Positions 1 to 6,887 are shown, counted from the first letter of the stretch. The stretch: DNA of 11,158 nucleotides from an uncultured Helcococcus sp. (GCA_947253305.1 CAMXYZ010000029.1:1-11158), one strand, 5' to 3'. The notes: generated from the letters alone by a model not told the origin. Numbers and translations are program-made.

Positions 1-738
1 GTATCTATTCATTTCTTTATAATTATCTACTGTAAATTCTACAATATTTGTTCTTGGGTCAAGTTTTTTTCTTACTCCAGTAGATTCTCCGTCTTTGTAT
101 AGTTCAAAATATACATCTGGACGGCTTTCTCCATATCTTAATCCAGCACCCTTCCATGATTTACATACATAAATCTTTCCTGGAGTTGGTTGAGATCTCT
201 TCATATTTGTAACATTAACTACACCATTACACTTATCTACCATACTTACTCTAGAAGTTGGTCCAGCTTCGTAACCTGGCGCTGACCATGGTGTACCATC
301 CGCATTCACCTCTTCTACTGAGTATTGTGGGATTTCTCTATAATCTGCAATTTTATATTTTACTCTATTTGAGTGAGCTTTCTTTGGAGAACCTACTTTT
401 TCTCCATTCTTATATAATTGAAAGTAAACATCAGGTCTTTGTTCTCCATATGCCAAACGATCACCAGCCCAATATTTACGTACTGTTATATAGCCTGCTC
501 TCTTAGTATAACTAGGCTTACAATAATAATTATAGTAATAATGTGAATAACAATATTTATTATTATTATTATAATAATTCCTTGTAGTGCTATTGGAAGG
601 TACAATATAATAATTAACTGCTGCTCCCAATGATTTTCTTGTAGTTGCCTCTGCTTCACTCATGCTTCCAATTGAAAACAAAATAAGAAAGGCTATGAAT
701 ATTTTTGTAATATTCTTATATATTTTTTTTAACTTCAT
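1..738 (-). CDS. Secreted Cna_B-repeat surface protein, 3' end beyond the window
   Basis: This open frame has 246 codons and no stop before the left edge, so the protein is incomplete at its C-terminus. It starts at the ATG in 736-738, with an AGGAGA ribosome binding site just upstream. Residues 1-31 look like a signal peptide: a lysine-rich start, the hydrophobic run IFIAFLILFSIG, then a likely cut after SEAEA. Residues 55-73 are a Tyr/Asn-rich linker bracketed by Cys63 and Cys73. Two Cna_B-like repeats follow, from about 82-181 and from 187 to the edge. Each carries a K-x-W strand, YGE-x-RPDVYF and LYK-x-GE. In repeat 1 the expected isopeptide trio is visible: K88, E142 or E143, and N178 (VTNM). 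Such domains form rigid stalks of cell-wall adhesins or pilins in Gram-positive bacteria. The sortase motif would lie outside the window. Extra cysteines (C170, C192) are unusual for this family. The ligand is unknown. Confidence 0.8.
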   Translation of the reverse strand, partial: MKLKKIYKNITKIFIAFLILFSIGSMSEAEATTRKSLGAAVNYYIVPSNSTTRNYYNNNNKYCYSHYYYNYYCKPSYTKRAGYITVRKYWAGDRLAYGEQRPDVYFQLYKNGEKVGSPKKAHSNRVKYKIADYREIPQYSVEEVNADGTPWSAPGYEAGPTSRVSMVDKCNGVVNVTNMKRSQPTPGKIYVCKSWKGAGLRYGESRPDVYFELYKDGESTGVRKKLDPRTNIVEFTVDNYKEMNRY

Positions 739-754
739 CCTTTTCTCCTTCGAT

Positions 755-803
755 AATTTGAACATGTATATAAATTCAATTTGAACATTGTATATAAATT
801 CAA
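755..803. repeat. Tandem direct repeat upstream of the surface protein gene
   Basis: Two nearly identical 25-26 bp units lie head to tail at 755-779 and 778-803 and differ by one inserted T. Each unit also has inverted ends, TTGAA at 758-762 and 781-785 facing TTCAA at 775-779 and 799-803. They sit 17-65 bases upstream of the start codon. Relative to the proposed -10 element (832-837) they would lie in the transcribed leader. Two equal sites with dyad ends suggest a tandem operator, or a recent small duplication. The binding protein is unknown. Confidence 0.6.
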
Positions 804-831
804 AATAATAATAATAACTTTCGTGTAAAAT

Positions 832-837
832 ATTATA
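832..837 (-). promoter_or_regulatory. Candidate extended -10 of the surface protein gene
   Basis: On the minus strand this reads TATAAT preceded by TGA, an extended -10 pattern. The -35 at a 17-base distance (TTTATT) is poor. It would give a leader of about 87 bases containing the tandem repeat. In such AT-rich DNA a chance match is possible. Confidence 0.4.
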
Positions 838-1062
838 TCACATAAAAACAAAATAATAAATATAAATTGTAATTAATTTGTGATAATTGTTACAAGTTAA
901 TTACATATTTCAAGAAAATAGAGAATTAGAGAGATTTACACAGTTTTAAAATATTAATATATTTTAATAGTTGCTATATCATATATTTGCTATCTTAATA
1001 AAATATATTTTATTAAATTTACTATTTATTTTTTTATAATCTTTCAGTTTCAATAATATAAA

Positions 1063-1082
1063 GCTACCATAGATATGGCAGC
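1063..1082 (-). terminator. Hairpin terminator of the cupin gene
   Basis: Arms 1063-1070 and 1075-1082 pair over 8 bp around a 4-base loop, about 20 bases after the cupin stop codon. The single A/C mismatch on the plus strand becomes a U-G wobble in the minus-strand RNA, so the minus orientation folds better. The U-tail on that side is interrupted (UUUAUAUUAUU), making it moderate in strength. Confidence 0.65.
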
Positions 1083-1103
1083 CTTTTGTATTTTTATTTA
1101 ATT

Positions 1104-1526
1104 TTAATGCTCATTTGGATCATTTTTTGCATCTTCATGAGTTTTGTGAACTGTACCTGGTACATGATCTGGACCTGCATAGATTGTATATAGCTTCAAT
1201 GGTTCTTCGCCTGTATTGATTACATTGTGCCATGTATTCTGTGGAACAAATATCGCATAATCCGCCTTAACTTCTTTTTCAAAAGTTAATTCATCTTCTT
1301 TTGGACCCATCTTGCATATTCCTGTACCTTGTTCAATCCTTAAGAATTGGTCGATACCTTCGTGTATTTCTAATCCAATATCGTCACCAGGTTGGATTGT
1401 CATAACTGTTACTTGTAAATTATCCCCTGTCCAAATAGTAGTTCTAAAATTTTCATTATCTAAGGTCATGCCTTCGATATCTTCTACTACTGGTTGTTTA
1501 CCTCTATCTGTATAATCATATTTCAT
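1104..1526 (-). CDS. Small cupin-domain protein
   Basis: This 140-residue single-domain protein has the pattern of a cupin beta-barrel. The first cupin motif is at 51-69: GLEIHEGIDQFLRIEQGTG, with H55, E56 and Q60 as the likely metal-ligand positions. The second is at 95-104: P-Q-N-T-W-H-N-V-I-N, with H100 as the last ligand. Gln in place of the usual Glu in motif 1 is a variation. The tail (residues 124-140) is polar and rich in His, Asp and Glu. There is no signal peptide, so it is cytoplasmic. It starts at an ATG preceded by AAGGAG. Small cupins of this kind are often annotated as mannose-6-phosphate isomerase-like, but sequence alone gives no reaction. The gene stands alone, divergent from the dehydrogenase at 1748, and has its own terminator. 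A link to the sugar operons to the right is not shown. Confidence 0.85.
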   Translation of the reverse strand: MKYDYTDRGKQPVVEDIEGMTLDNENFRTTIWTGDNLQVTVMTIQPGDDIGLEIHEGIDQFLRIEQGTGICKMGPKEDELTFEKEVKADYAIFVPQNTWHNVINTGEEPLKLYTIYAGPDHVPGTVHKTHEDAKNDPNEH

Positions 1527-1541
1527 AATTCATACTCCTTT

Positions 1542-1556
1542 TTGTTTATAAAACAA
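1542..1556. promoter_or_regulatory. Perfect palindrome next to the cupin start, possible operator
   Basis: TTGTTT-ATA-AAACAA is a perfect inverted repeat with 6-bp arms, 15 bp before the cupin start codon and just upstream of its ribosome binding site. A repressor site in the leader is plausible. The binding protein is unknown and AT-rich chance symmetry is possible. Confidence 0.35.
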
Positions 1557-1601
1557 TTTAGCTGATATATTTAATATCTGTTTACAATATAAAGATTACC
1601 C

Positions 1602-1686
1602 TTTTAAAATTTAAATAAACAAAAATATAGCTTAATTGGTAACAAAAATTAATAAATTGCTATATTGAAAATTTTAAAATTTAAAT
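1602..1686. repeat. Direct repeat pair flanking an inverted repeat in the divergent intergenic region
   Basis: The 15-base sequence TTTTAAAATTTAAAT occurs perfectly at 1602-1616 and 1672-1686, 70 bp apart. Between them lie the inverted arms AATATAGC (1624-1631) and GCTATATT (1659-1666). The arrangement sits between two divergent genes and so may be a control region for both. It could also be the footprint of a small AT-rich element. No transposase is present. Confidence 0.45.
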
Positions 1687-1699
1687 GTTAATGTTTTCA
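1686..1699 (+). promoter_or_regulatory. Cre-like box upstream of the dehydrogenase gene
   Basis: TGTTAATGTTTTCA matches the CcpA-box pattern TGWNANCGNTNWCA, as I recall it, at all but the central C. It lies about 48 bp before the dehydrogenase start codon. Catabolite control would fit a sugar enzyme, but a 14-base AT-rich match can arise by chance. Confidence 0.3.
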
Positions 1700-1747
1700 T
1701 TTTCTGGGTACATAAATAGTAAGATTAATGGATAGGAGGACGGTCCA

Positions 1748-2506
1748 ATGAGATTGAATGAAAGAGTAGTTATTTTGACAGGAGCAAGTTCAGGTATCGG
1801 TGAAGCAACCGCATTAAGATTTGCTGAAGAGGGTGCTAAAGTAGTTATTGTTGCTAGATCAGAAGATAAGCTTAACAAAATTGTTGAAAAAGCATCAGTA
1901 TTTCCTGGAGAAGTTTACGCTCTAGCTGGAGATGTATCCAAACAAGAAGATATTGAAAGAATTGTTAATAAGACAATTGAATTATACGGGAGAATAGACG
2001 TATTGATAAATAATGCCGGAGTATTGGATAATTATCTTTCAGCTGACAATATGACTGATGAAGTTTGGGATAGAGTATTAGATATAAATGTTACCGGACC
2101 AATGAGATTGACAAGAGAAGTATTAAAACATATGATAAAGCAAAATTACGGTAATATTATTAACACTGCATCAGTTGGAGGACTATATGGCGGTCGTGGT
2201 GGTATGGCTTATGTAGCTTCAAAACACGCTTTAGTTGGTATGACCAAACATATAGGATTCATGTTCCAAGACAAGGGAATAAGATGTAATGCAATCGCAC
2301 CAGGATCAATCGCAACAGAAATAGGACATAAAGTTACAGAACCAAATATGGATGTATTAAATAAACTAATGAAAGGTTTTGAATTATATCCAGAAACTGG
2401 TGAACCTCACGAAATCGCAAATGTGATGCTATTCTTAGCTTCAGATGATTCTAGTTTTATCAATGGTACAACCATAGTAGCAGACGGTGGCTGGACAGCA
2501 TTCTAA
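1748..2506 (+). CDS. Short-chain dehydrogenase/reductase (classical SDR)
   Basis: This 252-residue protein is a full-length classical SDR, the only plus-strand gene here. The cofactor motif TGASSGIG is at 11-18 and NNAG is at 88-91. The catalytic tetrad is N114, S142, Y155 and K159 (YVASK). The C-terminal end has the family's NGTTIVADGGW. An Arg after the second strand (R37 in VVIVAR) hints at NADP(H), but this is a weak rule. It would catalyse reversible oxidation of an alcohol or sugar hydroxyl in the cytoplasm. The substrate cannot be told: 3-oxoacyl-ACP reductases and sugar dehydrogenases share this layout. The start is fixed by AGGAGG at 1734-1739. It is a single-gene unit ended by the hairpin at 2534-2568, convergent with the HAD gene. 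Whether it serves the sugar operons is open. Confidence 0.93.
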   Translation: MRLNERVVILTGASSGIGEATALRFAEEGAKVVIVARSEDKLNKIVEKASVFPGEVYALAGDVSKQEDIERIVNKTIELYGRIDVLINNAGVLDNYLSADNMTDEVWDRVLDINVTGPMRLTREVLKHMIKQNYGNIINTASVGGLYGGRGGMAYVASKHALVGMTKHIGFMFQDKGIRCNAIAPGSIATEIGHKVTEPNMDVLNKLMKGFELYPETGEPHEIANVMLFLASDDSSFINGTTIVADGGWTAF

Positions 2507-2533
2507 ATAAATAATTACTATACTTTAAAATTC

Positions 2534-2568
2534 AAAAAGCTATTGCACAAAATGTGTAATAGCTTTTT
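2534..2568 (+). terminator. Strong hairpin terminator between convergent genes
   Basis: Arms 2534-2548 and 2554-2568 form a 15-bp stem with a 5-base loop. One G-U wobble on the plus strand (2545/2557) would be a C/A mismatch on the other strand, so it is best tuned for the dehydrogenase transcript. A-run and U-run flanks let it work in both directions. It starts three bases past the HAD stop codon, so it probably ends that operon too. Confidence 0.9.
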
Positions 2569-2571
2569 GTT

Positions 2572-3375
2572 TTACTCTAAATTAGATTTGAACTTATGAA
2601 TTAATTCCTCTTGATTGTATTGACCATTTAAGAATTTTTCAAAATAAATCTCGTCAAATTCCTTCCAACTTTCTTCTTCGTTATTTGCTAATATTGGATA
2701 GAAATATACATCATTCGCTAAAGCAGCATTTAAATCTCCCATAGCATCCCCTATTTTTATCACTTTTTCTTTATCATAACCCTCTTCTAATAGTTTAGAG
2801 ATTGAGTATTCTTTTGTTCCTACTTCTTGAGTACAAAAGTATTTAACAAATTTTAATAATCCTTCTCTTTCCCATTCAGATTCAATGGCATGTTTGTTGG
2901 CGGAAGATACTATAGCTATGTCAGCTGTTTTGCTAATATCTTCTATAGTTTTCTTAGCATTCTCGAATGCCTTTATATCTTCTTCAGGAATATTTTTAAC
3001 AACTTCATTCAGATCATTTGACCATTTCAATACTTTCTTGAAAATTTCGTGATTATTGTTTTCTATTTCTTTTTCTATACTATCGTTAGAAAAATTAGAA
3101 GTTGTATTAACCCATTTTTCGTAGTGTTCAAAACCATCTATATCTTCGAAATTTTTAATAACATATTTCATTATTTCATATAGTCCACGAAATCTATTAA
3201 TACCTCTGCTTAAAGAGTATAGATTTAATTTCTCCCACTCTTTCAAGATTTCTTCTCTGTGTTTTTGAAGACCGAAAGTCTCAACAAACACAGGCCCAAA
3301 TGCTCTTTCATGCTTGATGGTCATCGCATCTATCGCACAACCATCAGAATCGATACAAACTAAGTATTCTTTCAT
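2572..3375 (-). CDS. HAD-superfamily hydrolase, last gene of the transporter operon
   Basis: This 267-residue cytoplasmic protein has the HAD phosphatase motifs. Motif I is DSDG with the nucleophile D9 and acid/base D11. Motif II serine is in VSSAN (157-158). The motif III lysine is probably K188 (GTKEYSI). Motif IV is GDAMGD with D210 and D214. A long helical cap (about 16-140) lies between motifs I and II. Motif I ends in Gly-Cys-Ala (DSDGCA) rather than the common DxDGT. The family usually removes phosphate from small molecules such as sugar phosphates, but the substrate is unknown. The ATG follows the glycosidase stop codon by 11 bases, with AAGGAG in the gap, so it is the third gene of the symporter-glycosidase operon. 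A role in removing an inhibitory sugar phosphate would suit that context, as inference. Confidence 0.85.
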   Translation of the reverse strand: MKEYLVCIDSDGCAIDAMTIKHERAFGPVFVETFGLQKHREEILKEWEKLNLYSLSRGINRFRGLYEIMKYVIKNFEDIDGFEHYEKWVNTTSNFSNDSIEKEIENNNHEIFKKVLKWSNDLNEVVKNIPEEDIKAFENAKKTIEDISKTADIAIVSSANKHAIESEWEREGLLKFVKYFCTQEVGTKEYSISKLLEEGYDKEKVIKIGDAMGDLNAALANDVYFYPILANNEEESWKEFDEIYFEKFLNGQYNQEELIHKFKSNLE

Positions 3376-3386
3376 TAATTTACTCC

Positions 3387-5180
3387 TTAGTTATATTCTT
3401 TCCAAATCGTAGTATCAATTAATCCACAGTATGGATCTACAGATGATACTCCGGTAAATTCAGATTCTCCCGCTAATTTTTTCACTAATGCTTCAAGTGT
3501 GTTTTCTTCTCCATCATAAGCATTGATATATGTTCCAACTTGTGGCATATCCGCAAGTACGAATGGATGTTGAATTGACACAACTACTGTTGGAATCTCA
3601 TGAACATAGAATGGTTGGTCAGGAGTTCCTTTTGAAGCTGGCCATATTATACGTTGTACTGTTCCACCAGGATTTACATTTACTAAGTTTATAATTAAGT
3701 CGTAATTATCTGTAAGATCAGATATTGGTCTCTTTTGAGCATAAACATTAGCTAAAGCTGATTTTCTTTCTTCTGGAGGTAAATTCATTATTCTTTCTTC
3801 GGTATTTTCCCATAAAGTAACTTCATGACCTCTAGCTTCAAGTAATTCTTTTACTCTTTCAGAAGCTTTAAGTTTATTTCCTGCAATAAATGCACCAAAT
3901 CCACCTTTGTGTCCTTCAACATCAACTATAAGTATTCTCTTATATCTTTCAGGAGTTATTGGGAATATATCTTTTTGCTTGTCTTTTACTAGTGTTATAG
4001 CTTTATCCGCTACTTCATCTGATACTTTTTGTGAATCGCTAGTATTGATTAATGCCATGGCTTCTTCTTTTGGTTTGAATAGAGCTTCTCTATTATCCAT
4101 ATATTTATGAAGACCAATCTTAGCTTTTAAACCTAGTGATCTTCTTAAAGCATCATGTAATCTTTCTTCAGATAATATTCCATTTTCATATCCTTCCTTC
4201 ATCCATTGGAAATCTTCGTCTGGATCGTTGAAGAATAGGAATAAGTCACAACCCGCTTCTATAGCAGTTGGTAGTAATATTCTTCTTGGCATTGATGATG
4301 TCATAGCTACCATATGTGATGCGTCAGTAACTATTGCTCCGTTAAATCCTAATTCGCCTCTCAATAATTCATCTAATAATGTCTTATTTAGTGAAGCTGG
4401 AAGCATATCATCTAGTTCTCTATCTGGATACATTTCTTTTTCGACATTTGGTAAATGGATATGTCCTGCCATTATTCCTGGAAGGCCTGCATCTGATAAT
4501 TCTTTGTAAATCTTGCCAAATGTACTCATCCATTCTTCTTTGTTCATTGGATTAGAAGCGTAGGATAAATGATGATCTCTTTCGTCAATTCCATCTCCTG
4601 GGAAATGTTTTGCAAAAGGCATTATATTATATTCCATAATACCTCTCATATATTCTTTTGAAAGTTCAATAACTTGATCAACATCTGCTCCCCAAGTTCT
4701 ATTAGCGATAATTGGGTTTCTCCAGTTTCTTGATAAGTCTACTATTGGAGCAAAGGATGCATTACATCCAACTGCTGAAGCTTCTAGTCCAGCTATTTGT
4801 CCCATTTTATATGCATAACTTGGATCATTTGTAGCTGCTATCTTAACTTCATCACCAACTTTTGTACCGTCAGTAACAGCTCCATCACCACCAGCTTCTG
4901 TATTTGCTGATATTAACATAGGAATCTTTGAAAACTTCTGTAATATCATATTTTGATCATAAATTTCACTTGCTGGTCCTTTATTGTATCTTACAGCAGA
5001 AATATGATAGTTATCTAATATATCTCTAAGATATGCTTCATCTCTGCTTGAACCCATATTGAAGAATAATTGTCCAATCTTTTCATCTACTGACATATTT
5101 TTAATAGTTTTTTCTATCCAATTTATTGCTTCGTCATCTAGATTGTATGGTTTCTTTCTTAAATCTACTAAATTAGTCAT
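3387..5180 (-). CDS. Intracellular glycoside hydrolase family 3 enzyme, NagZ-like
   Basis: This 597-residue protein has a GH3 N-terminal TIM-barrel (about 20-360) and a GH3 C-terminal alpha/beta domain (about 390-575). The family signature KHFPGDG is at 191-197, followed by D202 and H204 (RDHH). That Asp-x-His pair is the acid/base dyad of beta-N-acetylglucosaminidases of the NagZ type. The nucleophile is D286 in VTDASHM. NagZ usually reads KHFPGHG, so D196 is a change. There is no signal peptide, so it cleaves an imported substrate in the cytoplasm. The most likely activity is beta-N-acetylhexosaminidase; phosphorolysis is an alternative, since some GH3 enzymes with this dyad use phosphate. 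It lies 48 bases after the symporter gene, with AGGGG before the ATG, and just before the HAD gene. The shared operon implies the symporter delivers its substrate. Family call is firm, substrate is not. Confidence 0.92.
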   Translation of the reverse strand: MTNLVDLRKKPYNLDDEAINWIEKTIKNMSVDEKIGQLFFNMGSSRDEAYLRDILDNYHISAVRYNKGPASEIYDQNMILQKFSKIPMLISANTEAGGDGAVTDGTKVGDEVKIAATNDPSYAYKMGQIAGLEASAVGCNASFAPIVDLSRNWRNPIIANRTWGADVDQVIELSKEYMRGIMEYNIMPFAKHFPGDGIDERDHHLSYASNPMNKEEWMSTFGKIYKELSDAGLPGIMAGHIHLPNVEKEMYPDRELDDMLPASLNKTLLDELLRGELGFNGAIVTDASHMVAMTSSMPRRILLPTAIEAGCDLFLFFNDPDEDFQWMKEGYENGILSEERLHDALRRSLGLKAKIGLHKYMDNREALFKPKEEAMALINTSDSQKVSDEVADKAITLVKDKQKDIFPITPERYKRILIVDVEGHKGGFGAFIAGNKLKASERVKELLEARGHEVTLWENTEERIMNLPPEERKSALANVYAQKRPISDLTDNYDLIINLVNVNPGGTVQRIIWPASKGTPDQPFYVHEIPTVVVSIQHPFVLADMPQVGTYINAYDGEENTLEALVKKLAGESEFTGVSSVDPYCGLIDTTIWKEYN

Positions 5181-5228
5181 CCTAACCCCTTTTCTTTTAT
5201 ATAAAATACAAATTTACTTTATAGCTAT

Positions 5229-6641
5229 TTATTCTTCAGTATCTAATTTAGACTTGTTAAATTCAGCTATCTCTTTTCTTAATTTATCATCAATATTCCA
5301 TACAAATGTGAATGATAATAGTGAAATAACTGTTATCAATGCTGGAACTAAAGTATTGATTGTCATCAATGATGATATTGTTTCTGCTGATTGTTTTACA
5401 CCTTGTTTCGCAGCTTCAATATTATATCCAATTGCACCAATCATCCAAGCTGTTACAGATGCTGAGAATACTTGACCAAGACGTCTTGTTAGTGAGAAGT
5501 TACCATATATTGAACCTTCACTTCTCTTACCTGTTATATATTCGTTATAGTCGATTGATTCAGATACTAATCCCCATTGTAATTGTACAGACATTTGTCC
5601 AATACCATTGGCTACTGATAACCAAATTACATATGTCATCGCTGGAATTTGTCCGCCCTTTAGTGTAAAGAATAAACCGATAAATAGTGCGATACTTATT
5701 ACTAAATAAACTCTTATTAAGTTAACTGTTGATTTGAATATTCTAACTAGGAATGGTGAACTGAATAATAATACTAATTGCATTATTGTATTTACCAATG
5801 CTCCTGTTGATAATGCTCCTATAGCATCATAATGGTCAGCTGCAATATATGGTAATGTAGCTGCTGCTAAACCACTTGAAAACACGATTGCTATTGAATG
5901 TATACATAGTGCTAAGAATGCTCTATTTTTCTTTAATGTTACAAATATATCTGTAAATTTAACTTTTTCTTCTTCTTTTTCAACCTGTACAGGCTCTATT
6001 TTTCTTTCTTCTGTTAAAGCATAGTGTAAGAATATTAAGAAACCACCTACCGCTGCAGCAAAGAGACCTACATAGAAGTAACCTTGACTTGTTTCACCAA
6101 ATCTTGCTAATATCTTTGGTACTGTATATGAAGAAATAAATATACCAATTGTAGAACCAATACCACGAGCTGAAGCTAATGTTGTACGCTCTTCATCATT
6201 AGTTGCCATAACACCTAATAATGAACCCATAGCAATATTTACCATTGTATAACCAAATTCATATACTATCTTTAGTATAAATACTGTAGCTAATGTAGCC
6301 CAACCACCTAATTTGCTAGGTACAAAGTAATATGCAATTAAACCTATACAAATTAATGGAATTGATCTTAGTATCCATGGTCTAAATTTATCCTTGCTTC
6401 CATGATGCTTTTCAAAAGCCTTATCCATTAATGTACCCATTAAAGGATCATTTAGCATATCCCACATATTCCAGATGAATAATAGGGTTGCTAGAGTACC
6501 AAACGAGATACCTAGTACATTTGTTACATATCTGTTTAAGTAAGATGTTACCGCAATAAGAGTAACTACTCCACCCGCGTCCCCTGCACCATAACCAATT
6601 ATGTGCTTAAGGGTTAATTTGTTTTGTGTGTTATTTTCCAT
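5229..6641 (-). CDS. GPH-family sugar:cation symporter (MelB-like)
   Basis: This 470-residue membrane protein has about 12 hydrophobic segments split by a charged loop at 211-228. It belongs to the glycoside-pentoside-hexuronide cation symporters of the major facilitator superfamily. The diagnostic motif WDMLNDPLMG is at 60-69: D61 and D65 match the cation-site aspartates of MelB, and D21 (GAGD) may match a third. DKFRPW is at 84-89. The second-half motif D-Y-x-x-x-x-T-G-x-R is at 364-373, with the following E-G at 375-376. It would import a glycoside or oligosaccharide with Na+ or H+ and leave it unmodified. That fits the intracellular glycosidase next in the operon. The ATG is preceded by AAGGGG. 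It is the first gene after the promoter at 6744-6772 and the operator at 6711-6735. The sugar carried cannot be told from sequence. Confidence 0.93.
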   Translation of the reverse strand: MENNTQNKLTLKHIIGYGAGDAGGVVTLIAVTSYLNRYVTNVLGISFGTLATLLFIWNMWDMLNDPLMGTLMDKAFEKHHGSKDKFRPWILRSIPLICIGLIAYYFVPSKLGGWATLATVFILKIVYEFGYTMVNIAMGSLLGVMATNDEERTTLASARGIGSTIGIFISSYTVPKILARFGETSQGYFYVGLFAAAVGGFLIFLHYALTEERKIEPVQVEKEEEKVKFTDIFVTLKKNRAFLALCIHSIAIVFSSGLAAATLPYIAADHYDAIGALSTGALVNTIMQLVLLFSSPFLVRIFKSTVNLIRVYLVISIALFIGLFFTLKGGQIPAMTYVIWLSVANGIGQMSVQLQWGLVSESIDYNEYITGKRSEGSIYGNFSLTRRLGQVFSASVTAWMIGAIGYNIEAAKQGVKQSAETISSLMTINTLVPALITVISLLSFTFVWNIDDKLRKEIAEFNKSKLDTEE

Positions 6642-6674
6642 AATCTTCCCCTTTGTATGTAATATTTTCCGCTT

Positions 6675-6697
6675 AAGAACCTGTGGATGAGATTCTT
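6675..6697 (-). promoter_or_regulatory. Small hairpin in the symporter leader
   Basis: The minus-strand RNA can pair AAGAAUC (6697-6691) with GGUUCUU (6681-6675) around a 9-base loop, one G-U included. It lies between the operator and the ribosome binding site. No U-run follows, so it is not a terminator. Its role, if any, is unknown. Confidence 0.3.
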
Positions 6698-6710
6698 ATA
6701 TTTACGATAG

Positions 6711-6735
6711 TTTCATATTGTGAAACTTCGTTTCG
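6711..6735. promoter_or_regulatory. IclR-type operator of the symporter operon
   Basis: Three 5-base half-sites alternate in direction at exact 10-bp steps: TTTCA (6711), TGAAA (6721), TTTCG (6731). The right pair, TGAAA-N5-TTTC, has the geometry of KdgR/IclR-family operators (TGAAA-N5-TTTCA, from memory). The left pair is the converging form TTTCA-N5-TGAAA inside the 17-bp palindrome at 6710-6726. The site begins about two bases after the predicted transcription start, a place where a bound repressor would block transcription. The same pattern recurs at 10861-10885. Confidence 0.75.
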
Positions 6736-6743
6736 CTAATATC

Positions 6744-6772
6744 ATTATATAATATTTTGAAAAAGTTTTCAA
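6744..6772 (-). promoter_or_regulatory. Sigma-A promoter of the symporter-glycosidase-HAD operon
   Basis: On the minus strand the -35 is TTGAAA (6767-6772) and the -10 is a perfect TATAAT (6744-6749), with a 17-base spacer. Transcription should start near 6737, giving a leader of about 96 bases. This is one of the two best promoters in the window. Confidence 0.85.
6758..6771. promoter_or_regulatory. Cre-like box over the symporter -35 element
   Basis: The plus strand reads TGAAAAAGTTTTCA; the minus strand, TGAAAACTTTTTCA, matches the CcpA-box pattern TGWNANCGNTNWCA at all but the central G. It overlaps the -35, so bound CcpA would block RNA polymerase. A weaker box sits at the same place in the other operon's promoter. 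Confidence 0.5.
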
Positions 6773-6850
6773 AGTTTTTTTGTAAATATTTATATAATCT
6801 ATTAAATGTTTTAATATTATTACATTAATTTTATAATTAAGTTATGAAAA

Positions 6851-6875
6851 AGCTACCATTTTTAAGATAGTAGCT
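6851..6875 (-). terminator. Terminator of the four-gene operon
   Basis: Arms 6851-6859 and 6867-6875 pair over 9 bp with a 7-base loop. The one C/A mismatch on the plus strand is a G-U wobble in the minus-strand RNA. A run of U follows on that strand. It lies 12 bases after the stop codon of the gene starting at 7757. The arm AAGCTACCAT is identical to one in the hairpin at 1061-1082. Confidence 0.85.
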
Positions 6876-6887
6876 CATTCTTTAAAA

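Larger units (their letters stand above)
739..1103. other. Non-coding AT-rich intergenic region
   Basis: I see no convincing gene here on either strand. The stretch holds the leader and promoter of the surface protein gene at its left, and the terminator of the cupin gene at its right. In between is very AT-rich sequence with a perfect 9-bp-arm AT palindrome at 946-967, loop TAAT. That palindrome has no GC pairs and no U-run specific to a gene, so I assign it no role. Confidence 0.6.

Noticed and set aside
258..506. Plus-strand open frame of 82 codons
   Set aside because: It lies antisense to the Cna_B surface protein, whose frame has clear signal peptide and repeat motifs. The plus-strand product has no recognisable motif or ribosome binding site.
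755..803. CRISPR array
   Set aside because: There are only two units, they overlap with no spacer between them, and no cas genes are present.
946..967. Perfect AT-only palindrome as a terminator
   Set aside because: Its stem is all A-T pairs and lies far from any stop codon; the cupin gene already has a better hairpin at 1063-1082. Such palindromes are expected in DNA this AT-rich.
739..1103. Hidden small RNA or riboswitch in the long intergenic region
   Set aside because: I saw no conserved aptamer-like core, no tRNA-like cloverleaf and no promoter-terminator pair of the right order and strand beyond those of the flanking genes.
1602..1686. Insertion sequence or miniature transposable element
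   Set aside because: The paired 15-bp repeats are pure A and T, no target duplication or transposase is visible, and the inverted arms are internal to the direct repeats with a short AT-rich core.
5059..5668. Plus-strand open frames over the symporter and glycosidase genes
   Set aside because: They are antisense shadows: hydrophobic or low-complexity products opposite well-supported genes, with no ribosome binding site.
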